64,000 nucleotides of DNA, taken from positions 1-64,000 of the forward strand of contig CAJYXJ010000039.1 of assembly GCA_913778085.1 (NCBI GenBank), in the 5' to 3' direction. Shown here piece by piece: positions 34,404 to 42,836 of the stretch (its first letter is position 1; the number at the start of each line of letters is the position of its first letter). The position numbers and the translations under genes were made by a program. The DNA comes from an uncultured Chryseobacterium sp. GTDB taxonomy: Bacteria; Bacteroidota; Bacteroidia; Flavobacteriales; Weeksellaceae. The notes below the pieces were generated by a model. It saw only the letters and a list, made by a program, of their open reading frames with translations. It was not told the DNA's origin and did no database searches.

Positions 34404-35342
34404 TTAAATAACAAATTTGCTGCTAATTGACTGATGCTCATGAACCATCTTCATAACGTCCGCAAATAATGGGGCGCAAGATAGCACTTTTATTTTAGAT
34501 GACAAATTATTTTTCACAGGAATTGAGTCAGTTACAATCACTTCCAGCAATTTCGAGTTCTCGATATTCTCGTAAGCCTTTCCTGAAAGTACTCCGTGAG
34601 TGGCCATTGCCCGTACGGATTTTGCTCCTTTTTCTATTAGGATATCCGCAGCTTTACAAAGCGTTCCTGCCGTATCAATCATGTCATCGATCAGGATTAC
34701 GTTCTTTCCGACCACATCCCCGATCAGGAACATTTCTTCCACAACGTTTGCCTTTTTTCTTTCCTTGTAGGCAATTACCACATCTGCACCCAGGTGGCCG
34801 GCATAGTTTTTCGCTCTTTTGGCTCCTCCCATATCCGGGGAAGCGATGGTAAGGTTTTCCAGATTCAGGTCTCTGATATAGTCTACGAAGATCGTGGAGG
34901 CATACAGGTGATCCACCGGAATTTCAAAGAATCCCTGAATCTGGTCTGCGTGAAGATCCATCGTCATAATTCTTGTAGCCCCTGCTGCGGTTAAAAGATT
35001 GGCAACCAATTTGGCACCGATCGGCGCTCTCGGCTTGTCTTTACGGTCCTGTCTGGCAAGCCCGAAATAAGGTAGCACTACCGTGATGCTTTTGGCAGAA
35101 GCTCTTTTTGCAGCATCAATGATTAGAAGAAGCTCCAATAAATTGTCTGCCGGCGGGAATGTAGATGCTATCAGAAAAACCCTTCCTCCTCTTACGGATT
35201 CGTCCAGAACCGGCTCGAATTCTCCGTCGCTGAAGGTCTGAAAGTTGATTTTCCCTAGTTCCTTCCCATAATATTGGGCAATTTTTTCTGCCAAGTCCCG
35301 GCTGGTCCTTGTGCAAAATAGATAACTTAACTGATCGGCCAT
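34404..35342 (-). CDS. prs: Ribose-phosphate pyrophosphokinase
   Basis: A 312-residue PRPP synthetase. It transfers pyrophosphate from ATP to ribose 5-phosphate, feeding purine, pyrimidine, histidine and NAD synthesis. Diagnostic segments are SDGEFEPVLDESVRGGRVFL, the divalent-metal site MDLHADQIQGFFEIPVDHL, the flexible-loop VVIAYKERKKAN and the PRPP-binding LIDDMIDTAGTLCKAA. Length is standard. It heads a probable two-gene unit with rplY. Confidence 0.96.
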   Translation of the reverse strand: MADQLSYLFCTRTSRDLAEKIAQYYGKELGKINFQTFSDGEFEPVLDESVRGGRVFLIASTFPPADNLLELLLIIDAAKRASAKSITVVLPYFGLARQDRKDKPRAPIGAKLVANLLTAAGATRIMTMDLHADQIQGFFEIPVDHLYASTIFVDYIRDLNLENLTIASPDMGGAKRAKNYAGHLGADVVIAYKERKKANVVEEMFLIGDVVGKNVILIDDMIDTAGTLCKAADILIEKGAKSVRAMATHGVLSGKAYENIENSKLLEVIVTDSIPVKNNLSSKIKVLSCAPLFADVMKMVHEHQSISSKFVI

Positions 35343-35363
35343 TTTTACTTTTTAAAGATTTTG

Positions 35364-35371
35364 CAAATTTA
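35364..35371 (-). promoter_or_regulatory. -7 element TAAATTTG for prs
   Basis: An exact TAnnTTTG match 22 bases before the ATG at 35342. It touches the T-tract of the preceding gene's terminator. Confidence 0.6.
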
Positions 35372-35400
35372 AAAAAAAACCACAAGAATTACTCCTGTGG
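35371..35400 (-). terminator. Intrinsic terminator of the SGNH-FadL operon
   Basis: A CCACAAG/CCTGTGG stem (35380-35386 with 35394-35400, one G-U pair in the RNA) followed on the minus strand by nine T residues. Confidence 0.8.
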
Positions 35401-35425
35401 CTTCTAAGTTTTTATTTACCTGTTA

Positions 35426-36958
35426 TTATGGGAATTTAACGCCTGAATATTTATTCGGATCTACCTGAGGTAAAGTTGATTTATACTTATCATTAATTGC
35501 TTTGATAAATTCATTGGCAATTAAGGCATATCCTCTTCCAGTAAGGTGTACTCCATCCAGAGAGAAGGTTCCTCCGGTTACGAATTTAGCAGAATATTTT
35601 ACTCCATCCCATGAAATCCCGGATTGCCCGTTCAGTTCCGTCATTTTTTTATTGGCATCTACGAAAGCAAGTCCGTAAGTATCAGCTAACCCTTTAATGG
35701 ATGAGTTATAGGCATCAACCGCTGTTTTTACACCCGCAGCTTCAGTTTTCGTTAAGATATGCTGGTTCTGCAGCGGATAGGAAATTCCGTATACATTTAA
35801 TCCGGCTGGTACCCCTGTAGCCGTAGTTCCGATTACCGCTCTGGTTGTAAGCAGTACAAAATCTTCAGCAGTCGCCTGTCTTGCCTGACCATAAATCTGA
35901 CCATAAGCTGTAGCTGCAGCCAGACCGATAGCTGGAGTAAGTGCAGCTCTGATCTGATCATTGTAATCGATCAGGGTTGCATCTTTAATCAAAACAGGAT
36001 TTGCAGATGTTGCAGAAAGCAGATTAAGTCTGGATCCTGCTCCTAAAGCAGTAAGCACCTGCTTTAAAGGACCGTAGATATTCGTGTTTAAGGCTGTAAT
36101 ATTTGAACCCAGCAATGTTGGAGTCAAAGGATTATAAGGTACTGTGGTAAAAAACGGAATGGATGTTACGTAAGGAATATTGGCAATAACCCCTTTTGTT
36201 GCACCTCCTGCTTTTAATTTATCCAGACCTGCCTTTATGGCACCTGCTACCACATTAGGATCTGAAATATCATTAGCTCCGTAAACCGCAACATTGGTAT
36301 TGCCGGTTTGGTTGGTCCCCGATCCTCCGGTAGTGGCATAGCTCAGTACATCATTGTTTCCGATCCAGTAAGAGAAGAAAGTAGGCTTCTGCAATACCGC
36401 ATCGTCAACCACCGTAGAAGTTGTACTGGTAGAGAATCTTACATAATAAGGATTCGCTGTTCCCAGTAAAATCCCTGATGTATTCCCGTATCCCGGAGCA
36501 ACCAGATGGAATGATTTTGCTCCCGGAACACCGAAGTTATTCAGCTTTCCGGTAATTTTTGTCAGCACGTTGGTGGTAGGTGTTGCGGAAACGTTGGTAA
36601 TATCCGGAGAACCGTTGGTAAATGATTTAATATAAAGCTTGGTCCCCTGAATGGTATTTCCCAACAATACCAATCCTCCATTGTTGTCAGCCATTAACGG
36701 CTGTACAAAACTTCCTCCTCCTGCAAGCATCATCTGCCCGGCAATAATGTTCGGATAAGATTCGTTTTGTCCGTCCTGGTAAAGAGCGCCATCCCTGTAT
36801 CCTGAAGTCAGGGAATTTCCAATGGAAATATAATTGGAGAAATCTGCGTCACCTTTCGTTACCACAATATCCTTCACATCATTATCGAATTCATCTTCGC
36901 AGCTCGTCGTAAAAAGCAGTGCGGAAATAGCGAATGTAGAAATTATAAATTTTTTCAT
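35426..36958 (-). CDS. SGNH/GDSL-hydrolase family lipoprotein
   Basis: 510 residues from the ATG at 36958; a TTG three codons upstream is less likely. The lipoprotein signal MKKFIISTFAISALLFTTSC ends in a Cys followed by EDEFDND, which favours outer-membrane export. The SGNH blocks are visible: SIGNSLTSGYRDGA (catalytic Ser), an Asn region in FFSYWIGNNDVLSYATTGG, and a closing DGVHLTGRGYALIANEF (catalytic Asp and His). It probably hydrolyses esters of lipids or glycans at the cell surface. It follows a FadL-family channel by 10 bases, so hydrolysis and uptake of lipid may be linked. Confidence 0.88.
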   Translation of the reverse strand: MKKFIISTFAISALLFTTSCEDEFDNDVKDIVVTKGDADFSNYISIGNSLTSGYRDGALYQDGQNESYPNIIAGQMMLAGGGSFVQPLMADNNGGLVLLGNTIQGTKLYIKSFTNGSPDITNVSATPTTNVLTKITGKLNNFGVPGAKSFHLVAPGYGNTSGILLGTANPYYVRFSTSTTSTVVDDAVLQKPTFFSYWIGNNDVLSYATTGGSGTNQTGNTNVAVYGANDISDPNVVAGAIKAGLDKLKAGGATKGVIANIPYVTSIPFFTTVPYNPLTPTLLGSNITALNTNIYGPLKQVLTALGAGSRLNLLSATSANPVLIKDATLIDYNDQIRAALTPAIGLAAATAYGQIYGQARQATAEDFVLLTTRAVIGTTATGVPAGLNVYGISYPLQNQHILTKTEAAGVKTAVDAYNSSIKGLADTYGLAFVDANKKMTELNGQSGISWDGVKYSAKFVTGGTFSLDGVHLTGRGYALIANEFIKAINDKYKSTLPQVDPNKYSGVKFP

Positions 36959-36967
36959 AGTCTTCAA

Positions 36968-38200
36968 TTAAAATGGATTGTAAGATAAACCAAGACCCAG
37001 ATAGAAAGCGGTTGCTTTAGCCTGTCCGTAGAAACCAAGGTTTTTATTGTTCACATTTCTTGCCTGTGGCATGGCATAACCTCCGGCCACATCAACACCA
37101 AACTGCTTCAGTTTGAAACCAACCCCACCGGTTACCACGTAGGTATTGAAAGAAGGCGTTTCCGGGATAAAATGGTCATCAGAATAAGGTGATTCATCGT
37201 AGTATGCCCCCAGACGCCCATAGATCATATTGGTAAATGCATACTGGGTTCCCAGTCTGAACGTTTTGGAATTTCTGAAATTTTTAGGAGAAACAGAAAC
37301 TGTAGGATCTGCCTGGTTTCCAACCGGTGCACTGGCAAAATCCAGCGTCAGCTGTGAATATCTGGACCATCCATGATAGTTAAAATCTGCAGACACCAAC
37401 CATTTCGGAGTTACTTTGTAGGTTAAACCAACCGTATATTCTTCAACCAAAGGTAGGGTTGCGGTAAAGCTGTCTTTTCCGGATGTATCCAACCCTAACA
37501 GCGGATAAATGGACGTTGACGGGAATTTAAAGGTCGCTGTTCCGTCTTTTGCTTTCATGTCAACCGGAGAACGGTAAGCCACGCTTACATCCAGTTTAGG
37601 ATCGGGTCTGAAATAAAAACCGAATCCGTATCCGTGCCCGCTTGCTTTACTGTCCAGGTTAAGCTGTCCGCCGAACTGCGTCACCGCTTTGTCCCAGTTT
37701 ACAGTTCCCCTCGCATAAATATAGCTTGCCCCGAAAGCCAGCCAGTCGTTGAATTTATAAGAAACCATGGGCTGGAAATAGAAACTTTTCAGCTCAAGCC
37801 GCTGAACCATTTCTTTACCTTCCCAATCATTCGGCCACTCGATGGTGCTTCCGAAAGGAGTGGAAAAGCTGAAACCTACGGATAATTTTTCTATTGGCTT
37901 ATAGGCAATCGCCGCATAAAGCGGTGTTCCTATCGGATTATCCGTTTCCGTACTTTGCAAAGTATTCAAATTCTGGAACGTTACTTTATTGCTCGCTCCG
38001 AATCCACCTGCTACAATGCTTAGCCTGGAAGGAATGAATGACATCCCTGCAGGGTTGAAGAACGTTACACTCGCATCTTCAGCATGCGCACTGGTATGTG
38101 CCATGGCCAATTGCTTTACCCCCTGCAGAGAAACCCTGAAGCCTCCTGCGTAAGATAGAACGCCTGCCAGTAATGCAGTTGATACTAATATTTTTTTCAT
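36968..38200 (-). CDS. OmpP1/FadL-family outer-membrane transporter
   Basis: A 410-residue outer-membrane protein with signal peptide MKKILVSTALLAGVLSYAGG. The N-terminal hatch contains AHTSAHAEDASVTFFNPAGM, with the NPA motif typical of FadL. About fourteen barrel strands follow, many ending in aromatic residues, with a terminal LGLGLSYNPF. Known members carry long-chain fatty acids or other hydrophobic compounds. It is the first gene of a two-gene operon with the SGNH lipoprotein. Its promoter lies in the divergent gap with ricT. Confidence 0.92.
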   Translation of the reverse strand: MKKILVSTALLAGVLSYAGGFRVSLQGVKQLAMAHTSAHAEDASVTFFNPAGMSFIPSRLSIVAGGFGASNKVTFQNLNTLQSTETDNPIGTPLYAAIAYKPIEKLSVGFSFSTPFGSTIEWPNDWEGKEMVQRLELKSFYFQPMVSYKFNDWLAFGASYIYARGTVNWDKAVTQFGGQLNLDSKASGHGYGFGFYFRPDPKLDVSVAYRSPVDMKAKDGTATFKFPSTSIYPLLGLDTSGKDSFTATLPLVEEYTVGLTYKVTPKWLVSADFNYHGWSRYSQLTLDFASAPVGNQADPTVSVSPKNFRNSKTFRLGTQYAFTNMIYGRLGAYYDESPYSDDHFIPETPSFNTYVVTGGVGFKLKQFGVDVAGGYAMPQARNVNNKNLGFYGQAKATAFYLGLGLSYNPF

Positions 38201-38219
38201 AGACTATTATTATATAACC

Positions 38220-38227
38220 CAAATATA
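38220..38227 (-). promoter_or_regulatory. -7 element TATATTTG for the fadL-type gene
   Basis: An exact TAnnTTTG match 20 bases before the ATG at 38200. The 38.2-38.5 kb gap is where gene direction changes for most of the window. Confidence 0.6.
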
Positions 38228-38446
38228 AAATTATTTTGGTTACACCTGTTAATAAATCATAAAATTTTAAACGTTATTACAAAAGAAAACTATGTTTAAA
38301 ATAACAACTAAACCCGGCTGCCGCTAAAACCATCATTAGTAAGTGATTAAAGAAAGTCAAATTATCAAGCCTGGAATTCGTTTAACATTAAACATGCCAC
38401 TTCCCGATTATTTGATTATTTTAGACCTCATAAAGATAAAAATCAT

Positions 38447-38454
38447 AAATTTGC
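38447..38454 (+). promoter_or_regulatory. -7 element TAAATTTG for the ricT-gldH-PBP1A operon
   Basis: An exact TAnnTTTG match 20 bases before the ATG at 38474. Confidence 0.6.
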
Positions 38455-38473
38455 AAATTAAATATATCATTAT

Positions 38474-39919
38474 ATGAGTTGTGGATGTAAAACATCCGGC
38501 GATTCTGCACATTCTTGCGGACCCAAGAAGACCGCGAATGGCTGTGAAAATGTAAATACCTGTGGTAATAGTTATAAATTAAGTGTATTTGACTGGCTTT
38601 CCAACATCAATAATCCCGCACCGAACCGATGCGATTTTGTTGAAGTTAGATTTAAAAATGACAGAAAATCGTTTTATAAAAATGTAAACAATATCCCTTT
38701 ACATATAGGTAGCGTCGTAACAGTAGAATCAAGTCCCGGACACGATGTAGGTGTAGTAAGTCTCACCGGAGAATTGGTAAAGATTCAGATGAAAAAGAAA
38801 AAATGTTCTGAAGAATCGGCACTGAAAATATACCGACTGGCCAATCAGAAAGACCTTGAGGTCTGGCAGGAGGCGAGAAAAAAAGAAGATAACGTAAAGA
38901 TAGAAGCCCGTAAAATCGCTCACCGCCTGAATCTTGAAATGAAGATTACAGATGTTGAGTATCAGGGAGATGCTTCCAAGGTTACGTTTTATTATACGGC
39001 GGACAACCGCGTGGATTTCAGGCAGCTGATTAAAGAATATGCCGGTTCTTTCCGAACGAAAATCGATATGAAACAGATCGGGTTCAGACAGGAAGCGGCC
39101 AAAGTGGGCGGAATCGGATCCTGCGGAAGAGAACTTTGCTGCTCGACATGGCTTACGGATTTCAGGTCTGTAAATACCAATGTAGCCCGATACCAGCAGT
39201 TGAGCATCAATCCCCAGAAACTTGCCGGACAGTGCGGTAAGCTGAAATGTTGCCTTAATTATGAGCTGGATAGCTATCTGGATGCACTAAGCAATTTCCC
39301 CTCTTCTTCAACCACTTTGGACACGGAAAAAGGAAGGGCTTTCTGCATCAAAATCGATGTTTTCAAAAAGAAAATGTGGTTTGCTTATGTAGAAAATTCC
39401 ATTGCCTGGTATGACTTTGATATCGACCTGGTTAAAAAACTGATTTCCAAAAACAAACGCGGCGAAAAGACTCTTCCGCTTGAAGAGCTGAAACAGCCTG
39501 AAACCCCGTTTGCAAGCATTGATCTGATCCAGGAAAATAATGTTGACCGTTTCGAGAAGAAAAACAGGAACAACAGGAATAAAAACCAGAACCGTTCAAA
39601 CAATAACAACGGCCAGAACAATCCCAACCAGCAGGCTCAGAAAAAGAACACCAACAGGCCCGAGAGAAAAGACCGCCCGGAAAGAAACGACAAGTCTGAA
39701 CGTCCTCAAAGACAGGAAAGGCAGCCGCAAAACCCTAAAGGCAATGCAGCCGGCAACAACCCACCGAGACAGCAGAAGCCGCAACAAAAGCCTCAGCAGC
39801 AGAACCCCCAGCTTGAAAAAGCAGAGGCAGCAACCGGCTCTGAAGCAGAAAAGAAAACCAACCCTAACAAAAAGAAATTTAAAAAGAAGTTTCCTCCAAA
39901 AAAAGACAACAATGCGTAA
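38474..39919 (+). CDS. ricT: PSP1-domain protein RicT (YaaT-like) with Asn/Gln-rich tail
   Basis: 481 residues. The N-terminus is Cys-rich (MSCGCKTSGDSAHSCG). The PSP1 domain covers about residues 50-270, with Cys motifs in SCGRELCCSTWL and AGQCGKLKCCLNYELD. In Bacillus, RicT forms an iron-sulfur complex with RicA and RicF that affects RNA processing; the role here may be similar. Residues 355-481 form a long low-complexity tail of Asn, Gln, Arg, Pro and Lys, likely disordered and RNA-binding. The stop overlaps the gldH start by 8 bases. The ricT-gldH-PBP1A order is common in this phylum. Confidence 0.92.
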   Translation: MSCGCKTSGDSAHSCGPKKTANGCENVNTCGNSYKLSVFDWLSNINNPAPNRCDFVEVRFKNDRKSFYKNVNNIPLHIGSVVTVESSPGHDVGVVSLTGELVKIQMKKKKCSEESALKIYRLANQKDLEVWQEARKKEDNVKIEARKIAHRLNLEMKITDVEYQGDASKVTFYYTADNRVDFRQLIKEYAGSFRTKIDMKQIGFRQEAAKVGGIGSCGRELCCSTWLTDFRSVNTNVARYQQLSINPQKLAGQCGKLKCCLNYELDSYLDALSNFPSSSTTLDTEKGRAFCIKIDVFKKKMWFAYVENSIAWYDFDIDLVKKLISKNKRGEKTLPLEELKQPETPFASIDLIQENNVDRFEKKNRNNRNKNQNRSNNNNGQNNPNQQAQKKNTNRPERKDRPERNDKSERPQRQERQPQNPKGNAAGNNPPRQQKPQQKPQQQNPQLEKAEAATGSEAEKKTNPNKKKFKKKFPPKKDNNA

Positions 39920-40376
39920 CATTTTAGGATTATGTACTCTTATTCTTTTCTTCAGCTGCAAATCTTCTTCGGAAGAAGAAGTCTTCATGAATGCCGTTGA
40001 TAACAAATGGAATAAGAAAAGTGAACAAAAATTTAATCTTGAAATTTCAGATCCGCAAAATCCTAAAAATATTATATTTGTTGTAAGAAACAACAACGAT
40101 TATCCTTACAGCAACATCCGGTTTATTGTGAATTTCACAGACCTTCAAAGTAAGAAAAAGCAAACCGATACGTTGAACTATGTATTGGCGAAACCCAACG
40201 GCGAATGGCTTGGTACAGGATTCGGCGATACCAAGGAAACGTTGTTTCAATACAAACTGAATTATAAATTTCCGGCCAAAGGAAAATATGAAATCGGCCT
40301 TACCCAGGCGATGAGGAACGATAACCTTCCGGGAATTGAAGATATTGGAGTAAAAATAGAAACGGCTAAACCGTAA
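39912..40376 (+). CDS. gldH: Gliding motility lipoprotein GldH
   Basis: 154 residues, starting at the ATG at 39912 inside the end of ricT. The lipoprotein signal is MRNILGLCTLILFFSCKSSSEEE, with Cys16 as the lipidation site. The body is a single beta-sandwich-like domain (NIIFVVRNNNDYPYSNIRFIVNF, GKYEIGLTQAMRNDNLPGIEDIG) that matches GldH. GldH is required for gliding and type IX secretion in Flavobacterium johnsoniae. In Chryseobacterium-like non-gliders it is kept with the secretion system. Overlap with ricT and a 6-base gap to the PBP1A gene indicate one transcript. Confidence 0.93.
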   Translation: MRNILGLCTLILFFSCKSSSEEEVFMNAVDNKWNKKSEQKFNLEISDPQNPKNIIFVVRNNNDYPYSNIRFIVNFTDLQSKKKQTDTLNYVLAKPNGEWLGTGFGDTKETLFQYKLNYKFPAKGKYEIGLTQAMRNDNLPGIEDIGVKIETAKP

Positions 40377-40382
40377 TCATCA

Positions 40383-42761
40383 ATGGAAGTGAACAAACAG
40401 AATACAGGAAACCAGGGGAAAACCTTCCCTCTTCCTCCTAAAAAGAAAAATACCGCCTGGAAAAGGTGGGTAAAATTTATCTGGATCGGATTTTTTGCTG
40501 TAGTTTTAGGTATTTCAGGACTTTTTTTCGCAGTATCCCAGGGCTTTATCGGGGAAATGCCGGATGTAAAGGAGCTTGAAAACCCTGATATTTATGTGGC
40601 CTCCCAGATTTATTCTTCGGATGGGGTGCTGCTGGGAAAATTCGAAAAGGAAAAGACTCAGCCTATCATTTATAAAGACCTTCCGCCTTATCTTATTTAT
40701 GCTTTACAGGCAAAAGAAGATGAGCGCTTCAAAGAACACTCCGGAATCGATCTGCAATCTGTTGCAAGGGCTGTCGTTTACGGAGGAGGCCGTGGTGGAG
40801 GTTCTACTATTACTCAGCAGTTGGCAAAACTGCTTTTCACAGGCGGAGCTTCTCAGAATAAAATTCAAAGAGCGTTTCAGAAGCTGAAAGAATGGGTAGT
40901 AGCCGTAAGTCTTGAAAAAAGATATACCAAAGAAGAAATTATTACTTTGTATTTTAATAAGTTTGATTTCCTTTTTAATGCCAACGGAATTGAAATGGCT
41001 TCAAAGATCTACTTCAATAAGAAGACTTCTGAGCTAACCTTACCTGAAGCAGCAACATTTGTTGCCATGCTGGAAAATCCAAGAAAAAATAATCCTTACA
41101 GAAATCCTGAAAGAGCAAAGATCAGAAGAGATGTTGTACTGGATCAGATGCTGAAGACAGGATATATTGACCAGGCTACTTTTGATAAAGCTGTAGCAAC
41201 TCCAATTACTGTTGATTTTCATCCTATCAATAATATCACAGAAGGTTATTCTGCTTATTATAAATTTTACCTGAAAAAAGAAATCGATAAGTATCTTGAC
41301 GATTACGAAAAGGACACCGGAAAGAAGATGAATCTTTACAAAGATGGGCTTAAAATATATGTTACGCTGGATTCCAGGATGCAGAAATATGCAGAAGATG
41401 CTATAAGAGAGCACTTAACCGATCTTCAGAAAAGATTTGATGCCGAACAGAGAGGCCGCAAAAACTGGCCGTTCTACTTCCTGAATGATAAACAGGCCAA
41501 TGATCTGATGCTTCAGGCCATGAGAAGAACAGGCCGTTATAAATTGCTGAAAGCAGACAAAATGCCGGAAGATTCTATTTTAATGGAATTCAAAAAGCCG
41601 ATTAAGATGTCAAGATTTACCTGGGCAGGAGAAGAAGAAGTGGAAATGTCACCGTGGGATTCCATCAGATGGCATAAGAAAGTCGCACAGGCAGGCCTGA
41701 TGTCGATGGTTCCGGGAACCGGGGAAATCAAAGCCTGGGTGGGCGGTATCGACTGGCAGCATTTCCAGTACGACCACATCAAGCAGGGTAAAAGACAGGT
41801 AGGTTCTACCTTCAAGCCTTTTGTATACGCAACAGCCATTATGAAATTAGGACTTACGCCTTGTTCTACCATCTCCAATGCAAGTTTCAATAAAGGAACG
41901 TATCACGTTCCGGGAAGAGGAGGCATGCTGACGCTAAAAGACGCCCTTGCACATTCGCAAAACCCGGTAGCCCTTCGTCTTGCTGAAATGACCGGGACAC
42001 AAAGCGTGATCCAGACGGCAAGAGACCTTGGCGTAACGGAAGAGATTTCCACCAGCTTACCGATGGCGCTGGGTGCTTCAGATATTACCATCTATGAAAT
42101 GGTGGGTGCTTACAGTACTTTCGCCAACTACGGAAACTACAACAAACCGGAAATGATCTGGAGGATTGAAGATGCCAACAGCAGGGTCATTAAAGAAGTG
42201 AATGTAGAGCCTAAAGAAGTAATGAATCCGCTATACGCTTACACCATGATCGAGCTGATGAAAGGCGTAGCGCAGTACGGAACCGCTTCGGGAGAATTAG
42301 GCAGAAAAGGAATTTCAAAAGATATCGAAATTGCCGGTAAAACCGGAACTACGCAGAACAACTCTGACGGATGGTTTATGGGAATCGTACCTAAGCTGGC
42401 CACAGGAGCCTGGGTAGGATGGGAAGACCGGGCTACTCACTTCTTCGGAACGGGAGAAGGCCAGGGTGCAAAAATGGCATTGCCGATCTGGGCCATCTAC
42501 ATGAAGAAGGTATGGGCCGACAAAAGCCTGAAGATTTCTCCGGATGATAAGTTTGTGAAACCTTCGGAATGGAAAGACGGATGTTCGAATCTTAACGGAT
42601 TGCGTTCAGGATATGGAGATGATGGCGGCCTGCAGACGCTCGACGAGATCAAGAATCCGAAACCAGTCGATCCGAGCGGACCGAAAAACCCCGGGAAGAA
42701 AGAGGAAAATATCAATGAAAACCTGAATACAGGGGAAGATATCGACTTCAATAATAAATAG
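40383..42761 (+). CDS. Class A penicillin-binding protein (PBP1A-type)
   Basis: A 792-residue bifunctional peptidoglycan synthase. A membrane helix at about residues 32-52 anchors a glycosyltransferase domain with the catalytic E112 in QAKEDERFKEHSG and GGSTITQQLAKLLF. The transpeptidase domain has the SxxK serine in GSTFKPFVYATAI (about residue 475), SQN in AHSQNPVALRLA and KTGTTQNNSDGWFMG (about 651). The tail is Asn/Pro/Lys-rich. All three transpeptidase motifs are intact. It is the last gene of the ricT-gldH operon and ends at a strong terminator. Confidence 0.96.
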   Translation: MEVNKQNTGNQGKTFPLPPKKKNTAWKRWVKFIWIGFFAVVLGISGLFFAVSQGFIGEMPDVKELENPDIYVASQIYSSDGVLLGKFEKEKTQPIIYKDLPPYLIYALQAKEDERFKEHSGIDLQSVARAVVYGGGRGGGSTITQQLAKLLFTGGASQNKIQRAFQKLKEWVVAVSLEKRYTKEEIITLYFNKFDFLFNANGIEMASKIYFNKKTSELTLPEAATFVAMLENPRKNNPYRNPERAKIRRDVVLDQMLKTGYIDQATFDKAVATPITVDFHPINNITEGYSAYYKFYLKKEIDKYLDDYEKDTGKKMNLYKDGLKIYVTLDSRMQKYAEDAIREHLTDLQKRFDAEQRGRKNWPFYFLNDKQANDLMLQAMRRTGRYKLLKADKMPEDSILMEFKKPIKMSRFTWAGEEEVEMSPWDSIRWHKKVAQAGLMSMVPGTGEIKAWVGGIDWQHFQYDHIKQGKRQVGSTFKPFVYATAIMKLGLTPCSTISNASFNKGTYHVPGRGGMLTLKDALAHSQNPVALRLAEMTGTQSVIQTARDLGVTEEISTSLPMALGASDITIYEMVGAYSTFANYGNYNKPEMIWRIEDANSRVIKEVNVEPKEVMNPLYAYTMIELMKGVAQYGTASGELGRKGISKDIEIAGKTGTTQNNSDGWFMGIVPKLATGAWVGWEDRATHFFGTGEGQGAKMALPIWAIYMKKVWADKSLKISPDDKFVKPSEWKDGCSNLNGLRSGYGDDGGLQTLDEIKNPKPVDPSGPKNPGKKEENINENLNTGEDIDFNNK

Positions 42762-42780
42762 ATTCTCTTTTAGAAATATA

Positions 42781-42818
42781 CAGGACCTTTCAATGATTTG
42801 GAAGGTCCTTTCTTTTTT
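42781..42818 (+). terminator. Intrinsic terminator of the ricT-gldH-PBP1A operon
   Basis: An AGGACCTT/AAGGTCCT stem (42782-42789 with 42802-42809) followed by TTCTTTTTT. Confidence 0.9.
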
Positions 42819-42824
42819 AATTAA

Positions 42825-42832
42825 TACCTTTG
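42825..42832 (+). promoter_or_regulatory. -7 element TACCTTTG for selO, start codon almost at the predicted +1
   Basis: An exact TAnnTTTG match ending 4 bases before the ATG at 42837, so the transcript may be leaderless. A TTTG at 42797-42800, inside the terminator loop, could be the -33 element (24-bp spacer). Confidence 0.5.
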
Positions 42833-42836
42833 AAGT

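Noticed and set aside
38201-38473. Strand-switch gap as a possible replication origin
   Set aside because: No DnaA-box-like 9-mers were found, in contrast to the cluster at 17126-17434; the gap only holds divergent promoters.
39540-39911. Upstream extension of the gldH frame
   Set aside because: This part overlaps the low-complexity tail of ricT; the lipoprotein signal starts at the ATG at 39912.
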